A stretch of DNA of 64,000 nucleotides from JACCYU01 sp050740315 (GTDB taxonomy: Bacteria; Pseudomonadota; Gammaproteobacteria; JACCYU01): NCBI GenBank assembly GCA_050740315.1, contig JBOIDC010000010.1, positions 1 through 64,000 of the forward strand, read 5' to 3'. Under the pieces are notes generated by a model that worked only from the letters and a program-made list of their open reading frames with translations, ran no database searches and was not told the origin of the DNA. Made by a program: the position numbers and the translations under genes. Below are positions 20,466 to 29,322 of the stretch, one piece after another (positions within the stretch are counted from its first letter, which is position 1; each line of letters starts with the position of its first letter).

Positions 20466-20732
20466 TTGGCAAATTCAGCATCGGCCAGAAAGCGCGCCCG
20501 CCAAGCGGTCAAGCGGCGTGAACGCAACGTCAGCCAAATGTCCAGGGTGCGAACGTATATCAAGAACGTGGTCAAGGCCATCGCCAAGGGCGACAAGGCG
20601 GCCGCACAGATCAGTTACGCGCGCGCGGTGCCGATAATCGACGCGACGGCGGGTTCCGGCCTGATCCACAAGAATAAGGCGGCGCGCCACAAGAGCCGTC
20701 TGAGCGCACGCATCAAGGCCATGCAGAGCTGA
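20466..20732 (+). CDS. rpsT: 30S ribosomal protein S20
   Basis: An 88-residue basic protein, MANSASARKRARQAVKRRER at the N-terminus and SGLIHKNKAARHKSRLSARI near the C-terminus, a full match to S20 of the small subunit. The start is TTG (20466), following GAAGGAAATCAGG. E. coli rpsT likewise uses a UUG start, and S20 there represses its own translation, so the same control is plausible here. It is divergent from murJ. Confidence 0.96.
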   Translation: MANSASARKRARQAVKRRERNVSQMSRVRTYIKNVVKAIAKGDKAAAQISYARAVPIIDATAGSGLIHKNKAARHKSRLSARIKAMQS

Positions 20733-20795
20733 TTGTAAAACGCAAGCGTCGGGATCAGGTACGTACGAACAGGCGGCATAATTTCACCGTCTTTC

Positions 20796-20811
20796 CGGCG
20801 AAAGCCGGACT
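20796..20811. repeat. Second copy of the CCGGC/GCCGG palindrome
   Basis: TCCGGCGAAAGCCGGA is a perfect hairpin with a short loop and is the inverted equivalent of the core at 14697-14714. It sits in the 219-base gap between convergent rpsT and proB, where it may act as a bidirectional transcription barrier. Confidence 0.5.
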
Positions 20812-20951
20812 AAATCGCCGGGAGCGATTTTGAACAGCTTTGGCTGGCCCGCAGGGTGCACGCCAGGGACGGTGTGCGTAATCTGGTTGATGTTTGCTGG
20901 ATGCCGGCGCACCGGCACGACGGAACAAATCAAAGCTTCGCCAAATCTCTG

Positions 20952-22037
20952 TCACACCAGCACCAGATTATCCCTGTGGATCAGTTCCGGCTCGGCGACG
21001 TAGCCCAGCACGGCCTGGATTTTGTGACTCGGTTTCAGCATGATCCGGCACGCCTCGTCGGCGTCATAGTTGACCAGGCCGCGGGCAATTTCGTGGCCTT
21101 GCGCATCGAGGCAAGCCACCATTTCTCCGCGCATGAACGCACCGCGCACTTCGGTCACGCCGATTGGCAATAGACTGCTGCCGCGCTCGCGCAGCACGCG
21201 CGCCGCGCCGGCATCCACAATCAGGGCGCCGCGGACTTCCAGCTGATTGGCGATCCATTGTTTGCGCGCGGCCAGGGGTTCGCTGCCGGGCAACAACAGC
21301 GTGCCAAGCGATTCGCCCTGCGCCAGGCGCCGAAGAATGCGGGTTTCGCGCCCGGAAGCGATCAGGGTCGCGGCACCGGAGCGCGCCGCGCGGCGCGCGG
21401 CCTGCAGTTTGGTCACCATGCCGCCGCGCCCGATATCGCCGGCGCTCGGTCCCGCGCAAGCCTCCAGCGATGGATCGGCGGCCTGCGCCGCATCGATCAG
21501 CTTCGCCTGCGGATGGGCGCGCGGATCGCGTTCGTACAGCCCATGCTGATCGGTAAGTATGATCAGCAGTTGCGCCTCGACCAGATTGGTGACCAGCGCG
21601 GCCAGGGTGTCGTTGTCGCCGAAACGGATCTCGTCGGTGGCTACCGTGTCGTTCTCGTTGACCACCGGCACGACGTTCAGGCCCAAGAGCGTGCGCAAGG
21701 TGGTGCGGGCATTGATATAGCGACGCCGGTCGGCCAGATCCTCGCGCGTCAAAAGCACCTGCGCGCTGTGAATCCCATGGCGCTGTAAATGCGATTCGTA
21801 GGCCTGCACCAGCCCCATCTGCCCGACCGCGGCGGCGGCCTGCAATTCGTGCAGCGCCTGCGGGCGCCTGCGCCAGCCCAGCCGGCTCATGCCTTCGGCG
21901 ACCGCGCCAGAGGAGACCAGCACGATCTCCTTGCCGGCCTCGCGTAAGTGGGCGATCTGTTCTGACCATGCGTGGATGGCGGTGAGATTCAAACCGCGCC
22001 CGTCGTCGGTGATCAGCGAACTGCCGATCTTGATCAC
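20952..22037 (-). CDS. proB: Glutamate 5-kinase
   Basis: ProB phosphorylates glutamate in the first step of proline synthesis. Amino-acid-kinase motifs are seen: VIKIGSSLIT, VLVSSGAVAEG, VVPVVNENDTVATDEIRFGDN, and GRGGMVTKLQAA. A C-terminal PUA domain follows (about residues 270-350). The listed start is a GTG at 22037, giving 361 residues. The frame continues upstream (RKQLGSAPRW) to a CTG eight to twelve codons earlier preceded by GGAGG, overlapping the obgE end, so the true start may lie there. It is directly after obgE. Confidence 0.94.
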   Translation of the reverse strand: MIKIGSSLITDDGRGLNLTAIHAWSEQIAHLREAGKEIVLVSSGAVAEGMSRLGWRRRPQALHELQAAAAVGQMGLVQAYESHLQRHGIHSAQVLLTREDLADRRRYINARTTLRTLLGLNVVPVVNENDTVATDEIRFGDNDTLAALVTNLVEAQLLIILTDQHGLYERDPRAHPQAKLIDAAQAADPSLEACAGPSAGDIGRGGMVTKLQAARRAARSGAATLIASGRETRILRRLAQGESLGTLLLPGSEPLAARKQWIANQLEVRGALIVDAGAARVLRERGSSLLPIGVTEVRGAFMRGEMVACLDAQGHEIARGLVNYDADEACRIMLKPSHKIQAVLGYVAEPELIHRDNLVLV

Positions 22038-22050
22038 CCAGCGCGGCGCG

Positions 22051-23076
22051 CTACCCAGTTGCTTGCGATTCAGCGCGGTGTTCCTCCAGATAATCCATAA
22101 CCTGATTGATCAGATCAATCGTGCCTTCGCGCGTGACGGCTGACACCATGAACATCGGCCCTTGCCAGTGCAGCCGATCCCGCAACGCCTGGCAAACCGT
22201 CTCTCGCTGCTCAGCGCTCAGCAGGTCGATCTTGTTGCAGACCAGCCAACGCACCCGGTTGCCAAGCGCCGGATCGAACTTTTCGAGCTCGGCTTCGACC
22301 GTCCGCACCGCGTGCGCCGGATCGGGCCCGAACGCGACATCGACAACATGCAGCAACAGCCGCGTGCGGGCAAGGTGTTTCAGGAAACGCACCCCGAGCC
22401 CCGCACCATCGGCGGCGCCTTCGATCAGGCCGGGAATATCGGCCATGATGAAGCTTCTGGTCGGTGCGATGGCGACCACGCCCAGATGCGGGTAAAGCGT
22501 CGTGAAAGGATAATCCGCGATTTTGGGACGCGCCGCGGAGACCGCGGCGATCAGGCTGGACTTGCCGGCATTGGGCAGACCCAGCAGGCCGACGTCCGCC
22601 AGCACCTGCAGTTCCAGACGCAACCTGCGCGCTTCGCCCGGCTGTCCCGGAGTGGATTGCCGGGGCGCGCGATTGGTGGAGCTCTTGAAACGCGTATTAC
22701 CCAGACCGCGACGGCCACCCTGCGCGACCAACAGGCGTGCCCCGTCGCGGGCCAGATCGCCGATCAGCTCTAAAGTGTCCGCGTCGATCACGCGCGTGCC
22801 GACCGGCACGTCGATGACGAGGTCGTCGCCCTGTCTGCCGGTACGCTCCTTGCCCATGCCGTTTTGCCCGCGGGGCGCGATGAATAACCGCGCGTGCCGG
22901 AAGTCGGCCAATGTGTTGAGGCCGCGGGTGGCGCGCAGGAATACGCTGCCGCCGTCGCCGCCGTCGCCGCCGTCGGGCCCGCCGCGCGGGATATATTTCT
23001 CGCGCCGGAAGCTGACGCAGCCGCCGCCGCCGTCACCCGCCCTGACCTCGATGGTCGCCTCATCGACGAATTTCAT
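22051..23076 (-). CDS. obgE: Obg/CgtA GTPase
   Basis: A 341-residue Obg-family GTPase for 50S subunit maturation and stress responses. The glycine-rich Obg fold is at the N-terminus (MKFVDEATIEVRAGDGG, IPRGGPDGGDGGDGG). The G domain shows GLPNAGKSSL (G1), ADYPFTTL (G2), DIPGLIEGA (G3), NKIDLL (G4) and MVSAVT (G5). The ATG at 23076 is the family start. It is downstream of rplU-rpmA as in most proteobacteria, but separated by a terminator. Confidence 0.96.
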   Translation of the reverse strand: MKFVDEATIEVRAGDGGGGCVSFRREKYIPRGGPDGGDGGDGGSVFLRATRGLNTLADFRHARLFIAPRGQNGMGKERTGRQGDDLVIDVPVGTRVIDADTLELIGDLARDGARLLVAQGGRRGLGNTRFKSSTNRAPRQSTPGQPGEARRLRLELQVLADVGLLGLPNAGKSSLIAAVSAARPKIADYPFTTLYPHLGVVAIAPTRSFIMADIPGLIEGAADGAGLGVRFLKHLARTRLLLHVVDVAFGPDPAHAVRTVEAELEKFDPALGNRVRWLVCNKIDLLSAEQRETVCQALRDRLHWQGPMFMVSAVTREGTIDLINQVMDYLEEHRAESQATG

Positions 23077-23138
23077 CGCCTGTCGCGGCGGCTGGTGTCG
23101 CCGTCTCCAACTATGTGCACAAACAATAAGGTGTACAC

Positions 23139-23166
23139 AAAAAAGCCCCGACCAGGCGGGGCTTTT
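23139..23166 (-). terminator. Rho-independent terminator after rplU-rpmA
   Basis: On the minus strand the inverted repeat AAAAGCCCCG / CGGGGCTTTT with a 6-base loop is followed by a run of T, 24 bases past the rpmA stop and upstream of obgE. It should end or attenuate rplU-rpmA transcription. Confidence 0.85.
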
Positions 23167-23189
23167 CTGCAAGCTTGCATGGCGAGCAT

Positions 23190-23447
23190 TCAGCCGGCGA
23201 CCACGCTCACGTATTTGCGCTGCCGGACCCCTTTTTTCTCGAACCTTACCTGCCCATCCGCCGTGGCGAACAAGGTGTGGTCCCGGCCCAGGCCCACGTT
23301 CACGCCGGGGTGAAAACGGGTACCCCGCTGGCGCACCAGAATATTGCCCGCCAAAACTTTTTCGCCACCGAAACGCTTTACGCCCAGGCGCTTGGATTCC
23401 GAATCGCGGCCATTGCGCGTGCTGCCGCCCGCTTTCTTGTGTGCCAT
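23190..23447 (-). CDS. rpmA: 50S ribosomal protein L27
   Basis: An 85-residue protein, MAHKKAGGSTRNGRDSESKR at the N-terminus, then GNILVRQRGTRFHPG and VGLGRDHTLFA. It is the full-length L27 of the large subunit, whose N-terminal tail reaches the peptidyl transferase centre. It follows rplU by 21 bases and ends before a terminator. Confidence 0.97.
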   Translation of the reverse strand: MAHKKAGGSTRNGRDSESKRLGVKRFGGEKVLAGNILVRQRGTRFHPGVNVGLGRDHTLFATADGQVRFEKKGVRQRKYVSVVAG

Positions 23448-23468
23448 ACTTGAATCTGCTCCTGATTT

Positions 23469-23780
23469 CTAACCGCCGATGCCGGTGATCTCGATCTCGG
23501 TGTAACTCTGCCGATGGCCCATCTGCCGACGGTAGTGCTTGCGACGGCGGAATTTGATGATCTTGATCTTGTCGCCGCGCCCGTGCGCTCTGACCTTCGC
23601 GGTGACCTTGCCGCCGTCGATGAAGGGCGCGCCGATGGAAACATTGTCGCCATCGGTGACCATCAGCACCTGGTCGAAGTCCACGCTCGCGCCGACATCG
23701 GAGTCCAGCTTCTCGACGCGCAGAACGTCGCCCTGGGTGACCCGGTATTGCTTGCCACCGGTTTTGATAACAGCATGCAT
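23469..23780 (-). CDS. rplU: 50S ribosomal protein L21
   Basis: A 103-residue protein beginning MHAVIKTGGKQYRV, with the L21 signature KIIKFRRRKHYRRQMGHRQ near the C-terminus. The frame is open upstream to 23975, but the L21 family starts at this ATG. It is the first gene of rplU-rpmA and divergent from ispB, so the promoters of both lie in the short gap at about 23781-23913. Confidence 0.97.
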   Translation of the reverse strand: MHAVIKTGGKQYRVTQGDVLRVEKLDSDVGASVDFDQVLMVTDGDNVSIGAPFIDGGKVTAKVRAHGRGDKIKIIKFRRRKHYRRQMGHRQSYTEIEITGIGG

Positions 23781-23913
23781 GGCTTGATCTTCGATGAATG
23801 CTAAGAAAAGACTGCGAAGTTTATCGACTTGGCGCATACCGGTCAAATCGCGACGCTTGACGCCCCCGGCAGCCGACCCTAGCATGCGCAAGGCCCCTCG
23901 CATCGACACCCGC

Positions 23914-24882
23914 ATGGATCTGGAACACGTCAACGCCCTGGTCGCGCGCGACATGGCCGCGGTCAACGAGACCATTCATCGACGCCTGCAATCGCAGGTG
24001 GTGTTGATCAACCAGTTGAGTCATTACATCGTCAACAGCGGCGGCAAGCGGCTGCGGCCCATGCTGGTGCTGCTGGCCGCCGGCGCCTGCGGTTATCGCG
24101 GGCGGCGCCACATCGACATGGCGACCATCATCGAGTTCATTCACACGGCAACCCTGCTGCACGACGACGTGGTCGACGCCTCCGAGCTGCGCCGCGGCCA
24201 CGAGACGGTCAACGCCATCTGGGGCAACGAGTCCAGCGTGCTGGTGGGCGATTTTCTGTATTCGCGCGCGTTCGAGATGATGGTCGAGATCGGCAGCCTG
24301 CGCATTATGGAAATTCTGGCGCGCGTGACCAACACCATCGCCGAAGGCGAGGTCATGCAGCTGCTCAATTGCCGCGATCCGGGCACCACCGAGGCGCGTT
24401 ACATGGAGGTGATACAAAGCAAGACCGCCAAGCTGTTCGAGGCCGCGGGCCAGACCGGGGCCGTGCTGGGCGAGGCCTCGCCGGCCACGGAGCGCGCGCT
24501 GGCGGGTTATGGTATGCATCTGGGCACCGCCTTCCAGCTGATCGATGATGCGCTGGACTATAGCGCCTCGGCCGAGCAGATGGGCAAACACGCTGGCGCC
24601 GATCTGGCCGACGGCAAACCGACCCTGCCGCTGATCTATGTCATGCATCAGGGCACGCCCTCGCAGGCGCGCGTGGTGCGCCAGGTGATTGAGCGCGGCG
24701 GCTCCGAGCGTATCGGCGCGGTGCTCGAAGCCGTTGAATCCACGGGGGCCATTGCATACACTGAAGAAGTTGCGCGGCAATCGGCGGATCATGCCATCGG
24801 CGAGCTGGCTGAGTTACCGGATTCGCAGCACAAGCAGGCGCTGGTTGCTCTGGCGCGCTTTTCGGTCGACCGCAATTTCTAA
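23914..24882 (+). CDS. ispB: Octaprenyl (long-chain polyprenyl) diphosphate synthase
   Basis: It makes the isoprenoid side chain of ubiquinone. Both aspartate-rich motifs are present: LLHDDVVDASELRRG (first) and FQLIDDALDYSA (second), with GGKRLRPML and GDFLYSRAF between them. The start MDLEHVNALVARDMAAVN aligns with the E. coli IspB N-terminus (MNLEKINELTAQDMAGVN), so the ATG at 23914 is preferred over 23884 and over the open upstream frame. It is 322 residues, family length. It is divergent from rplU and is followed by a tRNA gene. Confidence 0.94.
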   Translation: MDLEHVNALVARDMAAVNETIHRRLQSQVVLINQLSHYIVNSGGKRLRPMLVLLAAGACGYRGRRHIDMATIIEFIHTATLLHDDVVDASELRRGHETVNAIWGNESSVLVGDFLYSRAFEMMVEIGSLRIMEILARVTNTIAEGEVMQLLNCRDPGTTEARYMEVIQSKTAKLFEAAGQTGAVLGEASPATERALAGYGMHLGTAFQLIDDALDYSASAEQMGKHAGADLADGKPTLPLIYVMHQGTPSQARVVRQVIERGGSERIGAVLEAVESTGAIAYTEEVARQSADHAIGELAELPDSQHKQALVALARFSVDRNF

Positions 24883-24896
24883 GTCTTGGCTTGAAT

Positions 24897-24973
24897 CGGA
24901 GTGTAGCTCAGCCTGGTAGAGCACTGCCTTCGGGAGGCAGGGGTCGAAGGTTCAAATCCTTTCACTCCGACCA
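24897..24973 (+). tRNA. tRNA-Pro (anticodon CGG)
   Basis: A 77-base cloverleaf with acceptor CGGAGTG pairing with CACTCCG, then A73 and an encoded CCA. The D-arm is GCTC...GAGC. The anticodon stem CTGCC/GGCAG encloses loop TTCGGGA, so the anticodon is CGG and it reads CCG proline codons. The T-arm has GGTTCAAATCC. It lies 14 bases after ispB. Confidence 0.95.
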
Positions 24974-25063
24974 ATTGATCAACCGCCCGGTTTTATATCC
25001 GCAATCCAGTCGGGCAAGCGGCCAGGTTGACCTCGACGGTTCCGCAACGCAAAGGAAAATTTC

Positions 25064-25357
25064 ATGCAGGCATTGGAAAGCTTACGTAATGCATCGCCTA
25101 TACTCATCGCCGGCCTGTGTATCGGTATGGCCTGCCTGGTGACGATCCTGATGACCCGCAGCCGCAAGGTCACCATCATCTGCATGCAAATATTGCTGTC
25201 CGTGACGTTAGTCTTTGTTCTGTACAGCGCCATATTCGTGTTGTACGTAGGCGGCCAGCCCAGTTCCACCACGTCATCGACCTCGACCACGACTGAGGAG
25301 TCGGCCGCGGACGACGCCGCGGGCGCTTCGGATTCCGCCGCACCCACGACGCCTTGA
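25064..25357 (+). CDS. Small membrane protein with Ser/Thr/Ala-rich tail
   Basis: A 97-residue protein with a clear ribosome site (AAAGGAAAA before the ATG). Two hydrophobic helices are visible (about residues 13-30, ILIAGLCIGMACLVTILM, and 38-61, IICMQILLSVTLVFVLYSAI), followed by a low-complexity tail of Ser/Thr/Ala with acidic residues. I do not recognise the family. It lies between tRNA-Pro and gmk and may be a small inner-membrane protein. Confidence 0.6.
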   Translation: MQALESLRNASPILIAGLCIGMACLVTILMTRSRKVTIICMQILLSVTLVFVLYSAIFVLYVGGQPSSTTSSTSTTTEESAADDAAGASDSAAPTTP

Positions 25358-25581
25358 GCGAAACTCTGGACATTGCGCAACGCGCGCATCCCCGATCGTG
25401 CGCCGCGCGCAGCCGTTTTACGAACGCGGGAATGCTGGGATCGAGCCGAAATTGCGGTACTTGGCGCGCGAACTCCAAGGCGTACGTGCGGTTCATGCGT
25501 ACGGTGACAGTGAATCTCCGGGGACGTTTCCCGCGTGTCGAGGCCCGTGCAGGGCGCGCCGCGTGGCATCGGGTCTGATCC

Positions 25582-26211
25582 ATGCCGAATGAATCGGCCC
25601 GTACGGGCACATTGCTGATCGTCGCCGCCCCTTCCGGTGCCGGCAAGACGAGTCTGGTCAAGGCGCTGTCGGAGTCGCTGACGGGCGTGGCGGTGTCGGT
25701 TTCCCATACCACTCGGGCGCGGCGCCCGCGCGAGCAGGATGGCGTGCATTACCATTTTGTTGATCACGCCAGGTTTGAGGCCATGATCGACGCCGGTGAA
25801 TTTCTGGAGCACGCGCGGGTGTTCGACCAGCACTACGGCACCGCGCGCGCGAACGTGGCGCGGCAGCTCGTGCAAGGTATTGATGTTATTCTGGAAATCG
25901 ACTGGCAAGGCGCCCGCCAGGTGCGCCAGCGCATGCCGCAATGCCTGTCGGTGTTTATCGTGCCGCCTTCGCGGGCGGTACTGGAACAGCGTCTGCGCGC
26001 GCGTGCGCAGGACTCCGAGGAGGTCATCGCGCGGCGCAAGCGCGCCGCCGTGGAGGAGATGCGTCATTACCATGAATTTGATTACCTGGTGGTCAACGAC
26101 GACTTCGAGCAGGCGGTAGACGCCCTGAAGGTCATCGTGCTGGCGAGCCGCCAGCGGCTGGCGCCGCAGGCGGCCGCGCGCCGCGAGCTGCTGGAGTCGT
26201 TACTGGCATAG
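25582..26211 (+). CDS. gmk: Guanylate kinase
   Basis: Gmk phosphorylates GMP to GDP. The P-loop APSGAGKTSLV is at residues 15-25, followed by SVSHTTRARRPREQDGVHYHF (GMP-binding), EFLEHARVFDQHYGT and ILEIDWQGARQVR. The length of 209 is normal. It heads the conserved group gmk-rpoZ-spoT. The yicC gene often found before gmk is not seen. Confidence 0.95.
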   Translation: MPNESARTGTLLIVAAPSGAGKTSLVKALSESLTGVAVSVSHTTRARRPREQDGVHYHFVDHARFEAMIDAGEFLEHARVFDQHYGTARANVARQLVQGIDVILEIDWQGARQVRQRMPQCLSVFIVPPSRAVLEQRLRARAQDSEEVIARRKRAAVEEMRHYHEFDYLVVNDDFEQAVDALKVIVLASRQRLAPQAAARRELLESLLA

Positions 26212-26261
26212 CGGCAGACGATCTTATAAACTGCAAGGTCAACAATTGTTTAGGAGTATTC

Positions 26262-26612
26262 ATGGCGAGAATTACCGTCGAGGATTGCCTGGAGAAAGTC
26301 GACAACCGCTTTCAGCTGGTGTTGATGGCCAGCCGCCGTGCGCGGCAGCTCGCAAGAGGCGTCGAGTCATATGTCGAGCTGGAGAACGATAAACCCACCG
26401 TCGTGGCCTTGCGCGAGATCGCAGAGGGGCTGATCGGGCCCGAGGTGCTGGATCAGCCCGTGATGGAGGGCTGGGAGCACGATATCGAGACGCGCCGCGG
26501 CCGGGTTTATATCGGTGAAGACGATATCGCCGATGAACCGGGCTTCGGCGAGGCGGACAGGGCGCGCGCTTTCCGGTCGGCGCGCGACGAGGACGAGGAG
26601 CCGGGGCGCTGA
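26262..26612 (+). CDS. rpoZ: RNA polymerase omega subunit
   Basis: A 116-residue protein whose first 70 residues match omega: MARITVEDCLEKVDNRFQLV, ASRRARQLARG and NDKPTVVALREIAEG. Omega helps assemble RNA polymerase and forms part of a ppGpp site, fitting its position before spoT. The ribosome site TAGGAG precedes the ATG. The C-terminal tail is acidic and variable, longer than in E. coli (91 residues). Confidence 0.95.
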   Translation: MARITVEDCLEKVDNRFQLVLMASRRARQLARGVESYVELENDKPTVVALREIAEGLIGPEVLDQPVMEGWEHDIETRRGRVYIGEDDIADEPGFGEADRARAFRSARDEDEEPGR

Positions 26613-26631
26613 TACCCGGTTTGCAGGCGCA

Positions 26632-28806
26632 ATGGCCAAAGCGGTCACCTCTGCACCCGCTGCGCGCACCATCGATGACCCGACGCGCTTTCAGGTCGGC
26701 AATCTCTGCGCGATACTGGAGACGTATCTCGAACCGGCGCAGATAGAGCGGGTACATCGCGCGTATCTATTCGGCGCCCAGGCGCACGAAGGCCAGACGC
26801 GCCTCACCGGCGAGCCCTACATCTACCATCCGCTTGCCGTGGCCCACACCATGGCCGACATGCGCATGGACGCCGACAGCATCATTGCCGGCATCCTGCA
26901 CGATGTCATCGAGGATACCCCGACTGCCAAGGAGCAGCTCGCGCGCGAGTTCGGGCGGGACGTCGCCGAGCTGGTCGACGGCGTCAGCAAGCTGACGCAC
27001 CTCAAGTTCGAATCCAGGGCGGTGGCGCAGGCGGAGAATTTCCGCAAGATGATGCTGGCCATGGTCAACGATCTGCGTGTGATCATGGTCAAGCTCGCCG
27101 ATCGTCTGCACAACATGCGCACGCTGCAGGTCATGCCGCCGGAAAAACGGCGCCGCATCGCGCGCGAAACCCTGGAAATCTATGCCCCGATCGCGCAGCG
27201 GCTGGGCATGAATACCTTGCGCGGCGAACTGGAGCAGCTGGGTTTCGAGGCCTTGTATCCGAACCGCTATCGGCTGCTGGACTCCGCCGTCAAGCGCAGC
27301 CGCGGCAACCGCAAGGAGTTGCTCGCCAAGATCGAGACCACCCTGCGCAAGCGTCTCCAGGAGGTCGGCATCGAAAGCCGCGTGTTCGGCCGCGAAAAAA
27401 GCCTGTACAGCATCTACAAGAAGATGCGGCAGAAGCATTTGTCATTCAATCAGGTGTTCGACGTGTTCGCGCTGCGCCTGGTGGTCAAAGAGGTCGACAC
27501 CTGTTACCGCGCGCTGGGGGTGATTCATAATCTGTATAAACCGGTGCCCGGCCGCTTCAAGGACTATATCGCGATCCCCAAGGTCAATGGTTATCAGTCG
27601 CTGCATACGGTGCTATTCGGCCCGCACGGCATCCCGATCGAAACCCAGATCCGCACCGAGGAGATGGATCGCGTGGCATGCGCGGGCATTGCCGCGCACT
27701 GGCTGTACAAGTCGGCCGACAGTTCCAGCCTCAAGGCGCATGCGCGCGCGCACCAGTGGCTGAAGGAGGTGCTGGAAATCCAGCAAAGCGCTGGCAATTC
27801 GCTGGAGTTTCTGGAAGGCGTCAAGGCCGATCTGTTTCCCGACGAGGTGTACGTGTTCACGCCGGCCGGCGAGATCCGCGAACTGCCGCGCGGCGCCACG
27901 GCGGTCGACTATGCGTACTCGGTACATTCCGACGTGGGCAATACCTGCGTCGCGGTCAAGATCGATCGCCGCCTCGCGCCGTTGAGTTCGGCCTTGCAGA
28001 ACGGTCAGACGGTGGAGGTCATCACCGCGCCCAGCGCGCGGCCCAATCCGATCTGGCTCAATTTCGTGGTGACCGCCAAGGCGCGGGCCAACATTCGTCA
28101 TTTTTTGAAGAACCAGCAGCACGAAGAGGCCGTACGCCTGGGACGCCGGTTGCTGGAGACCGCGCTGGCCACCTATCGGCTGGATATGGACAGTCTGGGC
28201 CACAAGTGCATCCGGCGGCTGCTTAAGGATATCGGCCTGGACAGCCTCGACGCGCTTTTGAAAGACATCGGTCTGGGCAATCGTATGGCTCAACTGGTGG
28301 CGCGGCGCCTGATCGACACTGGCGACAAGCTCCCGCCGGGCGAACGTCGCTGCGATGCCGACCTGCCGCTGGCGATACAAGGCACCGAAGGCATGGTGGT
28401 CAGTTTCGGCAAATGTTGCCTGCCGATCCCCGGCGACCCCATCGTCGGCGTCATGAGCGCGGGCCGCGGCCTGGTGATCCACCGCGATTCCTGTCGCAAC
28501 GTGGCGGTGCATCGCGACAAGCCGGACAAATGGATACACGTATTCTGGTCGGCGGAGCCAACCGGTGAATTCGCCACCGCCATCCGCGTACAGTCCGCCA
28601 ATCAGCGCGGCGTGCTGGCGGCGCTCGCGGCCAAGATTTCCGACGAGGGCTCCAACATCGAGAACGTGTCGTTCGAAGAGCGCGATGGGGTCACCACCAC
28701 GATCATCTTTGTGCTGGCGGTACACAACCGCAGACACCTGGCGCGCATCATGCGCATCGTGCGCAGCACGCCAGAGGTGTACAAGGTGCAGCGCGCGCGC
28801 GGCTAG
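26632..28806 (+). CDS. spoT: Bifunctional (p)ppGpp synthetase/hydrolase SpoT
   Basis: A 724-residue alarmone enzyme. The N-terminal HD hydrolase is intact (YIYHPLAVAHT, ILHDVIEDT, VKLADRLHNMRTL). The synthetase domain has GRFKDYIAIPKVNGYQSLHT; the RFKD (R-x-K-D) loop is that of bifunctional Rel/SpoT enzymes rather than RelA. TGS (DEVYVFTPAGEIRELPRGAT), a helical region with the Cys pair GKCCLPIPGDP, and a C-terminal ACT domain follow. The ATG at 26632 is 19 bases after rpoZ; the frame extends upstream inside rpoZ without homology. Confidence 0.95.
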   Translation: MAKAVTSAPAARTIDDPTRFQVGNLCAILETYLEPAQIERVHRAYLFGAQAHEGQTRLTGEPYIYHPLAVAHTMADMRMDADSIIAGILHDVIEDTPTAKEQLAREFGRDVAELVDGVSKLTHLKFESRAVAQAENFRKMMLAMVNDLRVIMVKLADRLHNMRTLQVMPPEKRRRIARETLEIYAPIAQRLGMNTLRGELEQLGFEALYPNRYRLLDSAVKRSRGNRKELLAKIETTLRKRLQEVGIESRVFGREKSLYSIYKKMRQKHLSFNQVFDVFALRLVVKEVDTCYRALGVIHNLYKPVPGRFKDYIAIPKVNGYQSLHTVLFGPHGIPIETQIRTEEMDRVACAGIAAHWLYKSADSSSLKAHARAHQWLKEVLEIQQSAGNSLEFLEGVKADLFPDEVYVFTPAGEIRELPRGATAVDYAYSVHSDVGNTCVAVKIDRRLAPLSSALQNGQTVEVITAPSARPNPIWLNFVVTAKARANIRHFLKNQQHEEAVRLGRRLLETALATYRLDMDSLGHKCIRRLLKDIGLDSLDALLKDIGLGNRMAQLVARRLIDTGDKLPPGERRCDADLPLAIQGTEGMVVSFGKCCLPIPGDPIVGVMSAGRGLVIHRDSCRNVAVHRDKPDKWIHVFWSAEPTGEFATAIRVQSANQRGVLAALAAKISDEGSNIENVSFEERDGVTTTIIFVLAVHNRRHLARIMRIVRSTPEVYKVQRARG

Positions 28807-28883
28807 CTGTCTGCAGGCGCGGCCGCGCACCGCGCCGTCCGCTACACATCACCCGTTTCTAACTCGCAAGACGGAGGCATCCA

Positions 28884-29273
28884 ATGCGTCGCGACATCAT
28901 CACAACCGATCAGGCGCCCAGGGCCATCGGCCCCTATTCGCAGGCTGTCCGGGTCGGCGATACCGTATATCTTTCCGGTCAGATACCGCTGGACCCCGCC
29001 TCCATGGCGCTGGTCGAAGGCGACATCGCGGCGCAGATTCGCCGCGTGTTCGATAATCTCTCCGCGGTGGCGCAGGCGGCCGGCGGCGGGTTGGCCGATA
29101 TCGTCAAGCTGAATGTGTTCCTGACCGACCTCTCCCACTTCGCCCTGGTGAACGAGGCCATGGCCCAGCATTTCCAGGCGCCGTATCCGGCGCGCGCCGC
29201 GATCGGCGTCGCGGCGCTGCCCAAGGGTGCGGCGGTGGAGATGGACGCCGTTATGGTGTTGAGTCAGTCGTAA
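28884..29273 (+). CDS. ridA: RidA family reactive-intermediate deaminase
   Basis: A 129-residue RidA/YjgF protein. Recognisable parts are APRAIGPYSQAVRVGDTVYL, SGQIPLDP, IVKLNVFLTDL and PARAAIGVAALPKGA, with the conserved Arg that binds the imine carboxylate in PARAA. Family members hydrolyse enamine/imine intermediates such as 2-aminoacrylate as trimers. It has a ribosome site (GACGGAGG) and lies in the spoT-ridA-recG order common in Pseudomonas-like genomes. Confidence 0.92.
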   Translation: MRRDIITTDQAPRAIGPYSQAVRVGDTVYLSGQIPLDPASMALVEGDIAAQIRRVFDNLSAVAQAAGGGLADIVKLNVFLTDLSHFALVNEAMAQHFQAPYPARAAIGVAALPKGAAVEMDAVMVLSQS

Positions 29274-29322
29274 GGCACATGCGCTAGGTTACAAGCCGAT
29301 CAGCGCCACGCGCCCAGCCGGG

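Noticed and set aside
17791..20481. A single 896-codon minus frame across ribF and murJ
   Set aside because: Only its C-terminal part is RibF; the first two thirds lie out of frame with murJ and have no protein-like pattern.
25358..25581. Minus-strand frame between the small membrane protein and gmk (contains RMNRTYALEFARQVPQFRLD)
   Set aside because: No start with a ribosome site and it runs into gmk antisense; not supportable as a gene.
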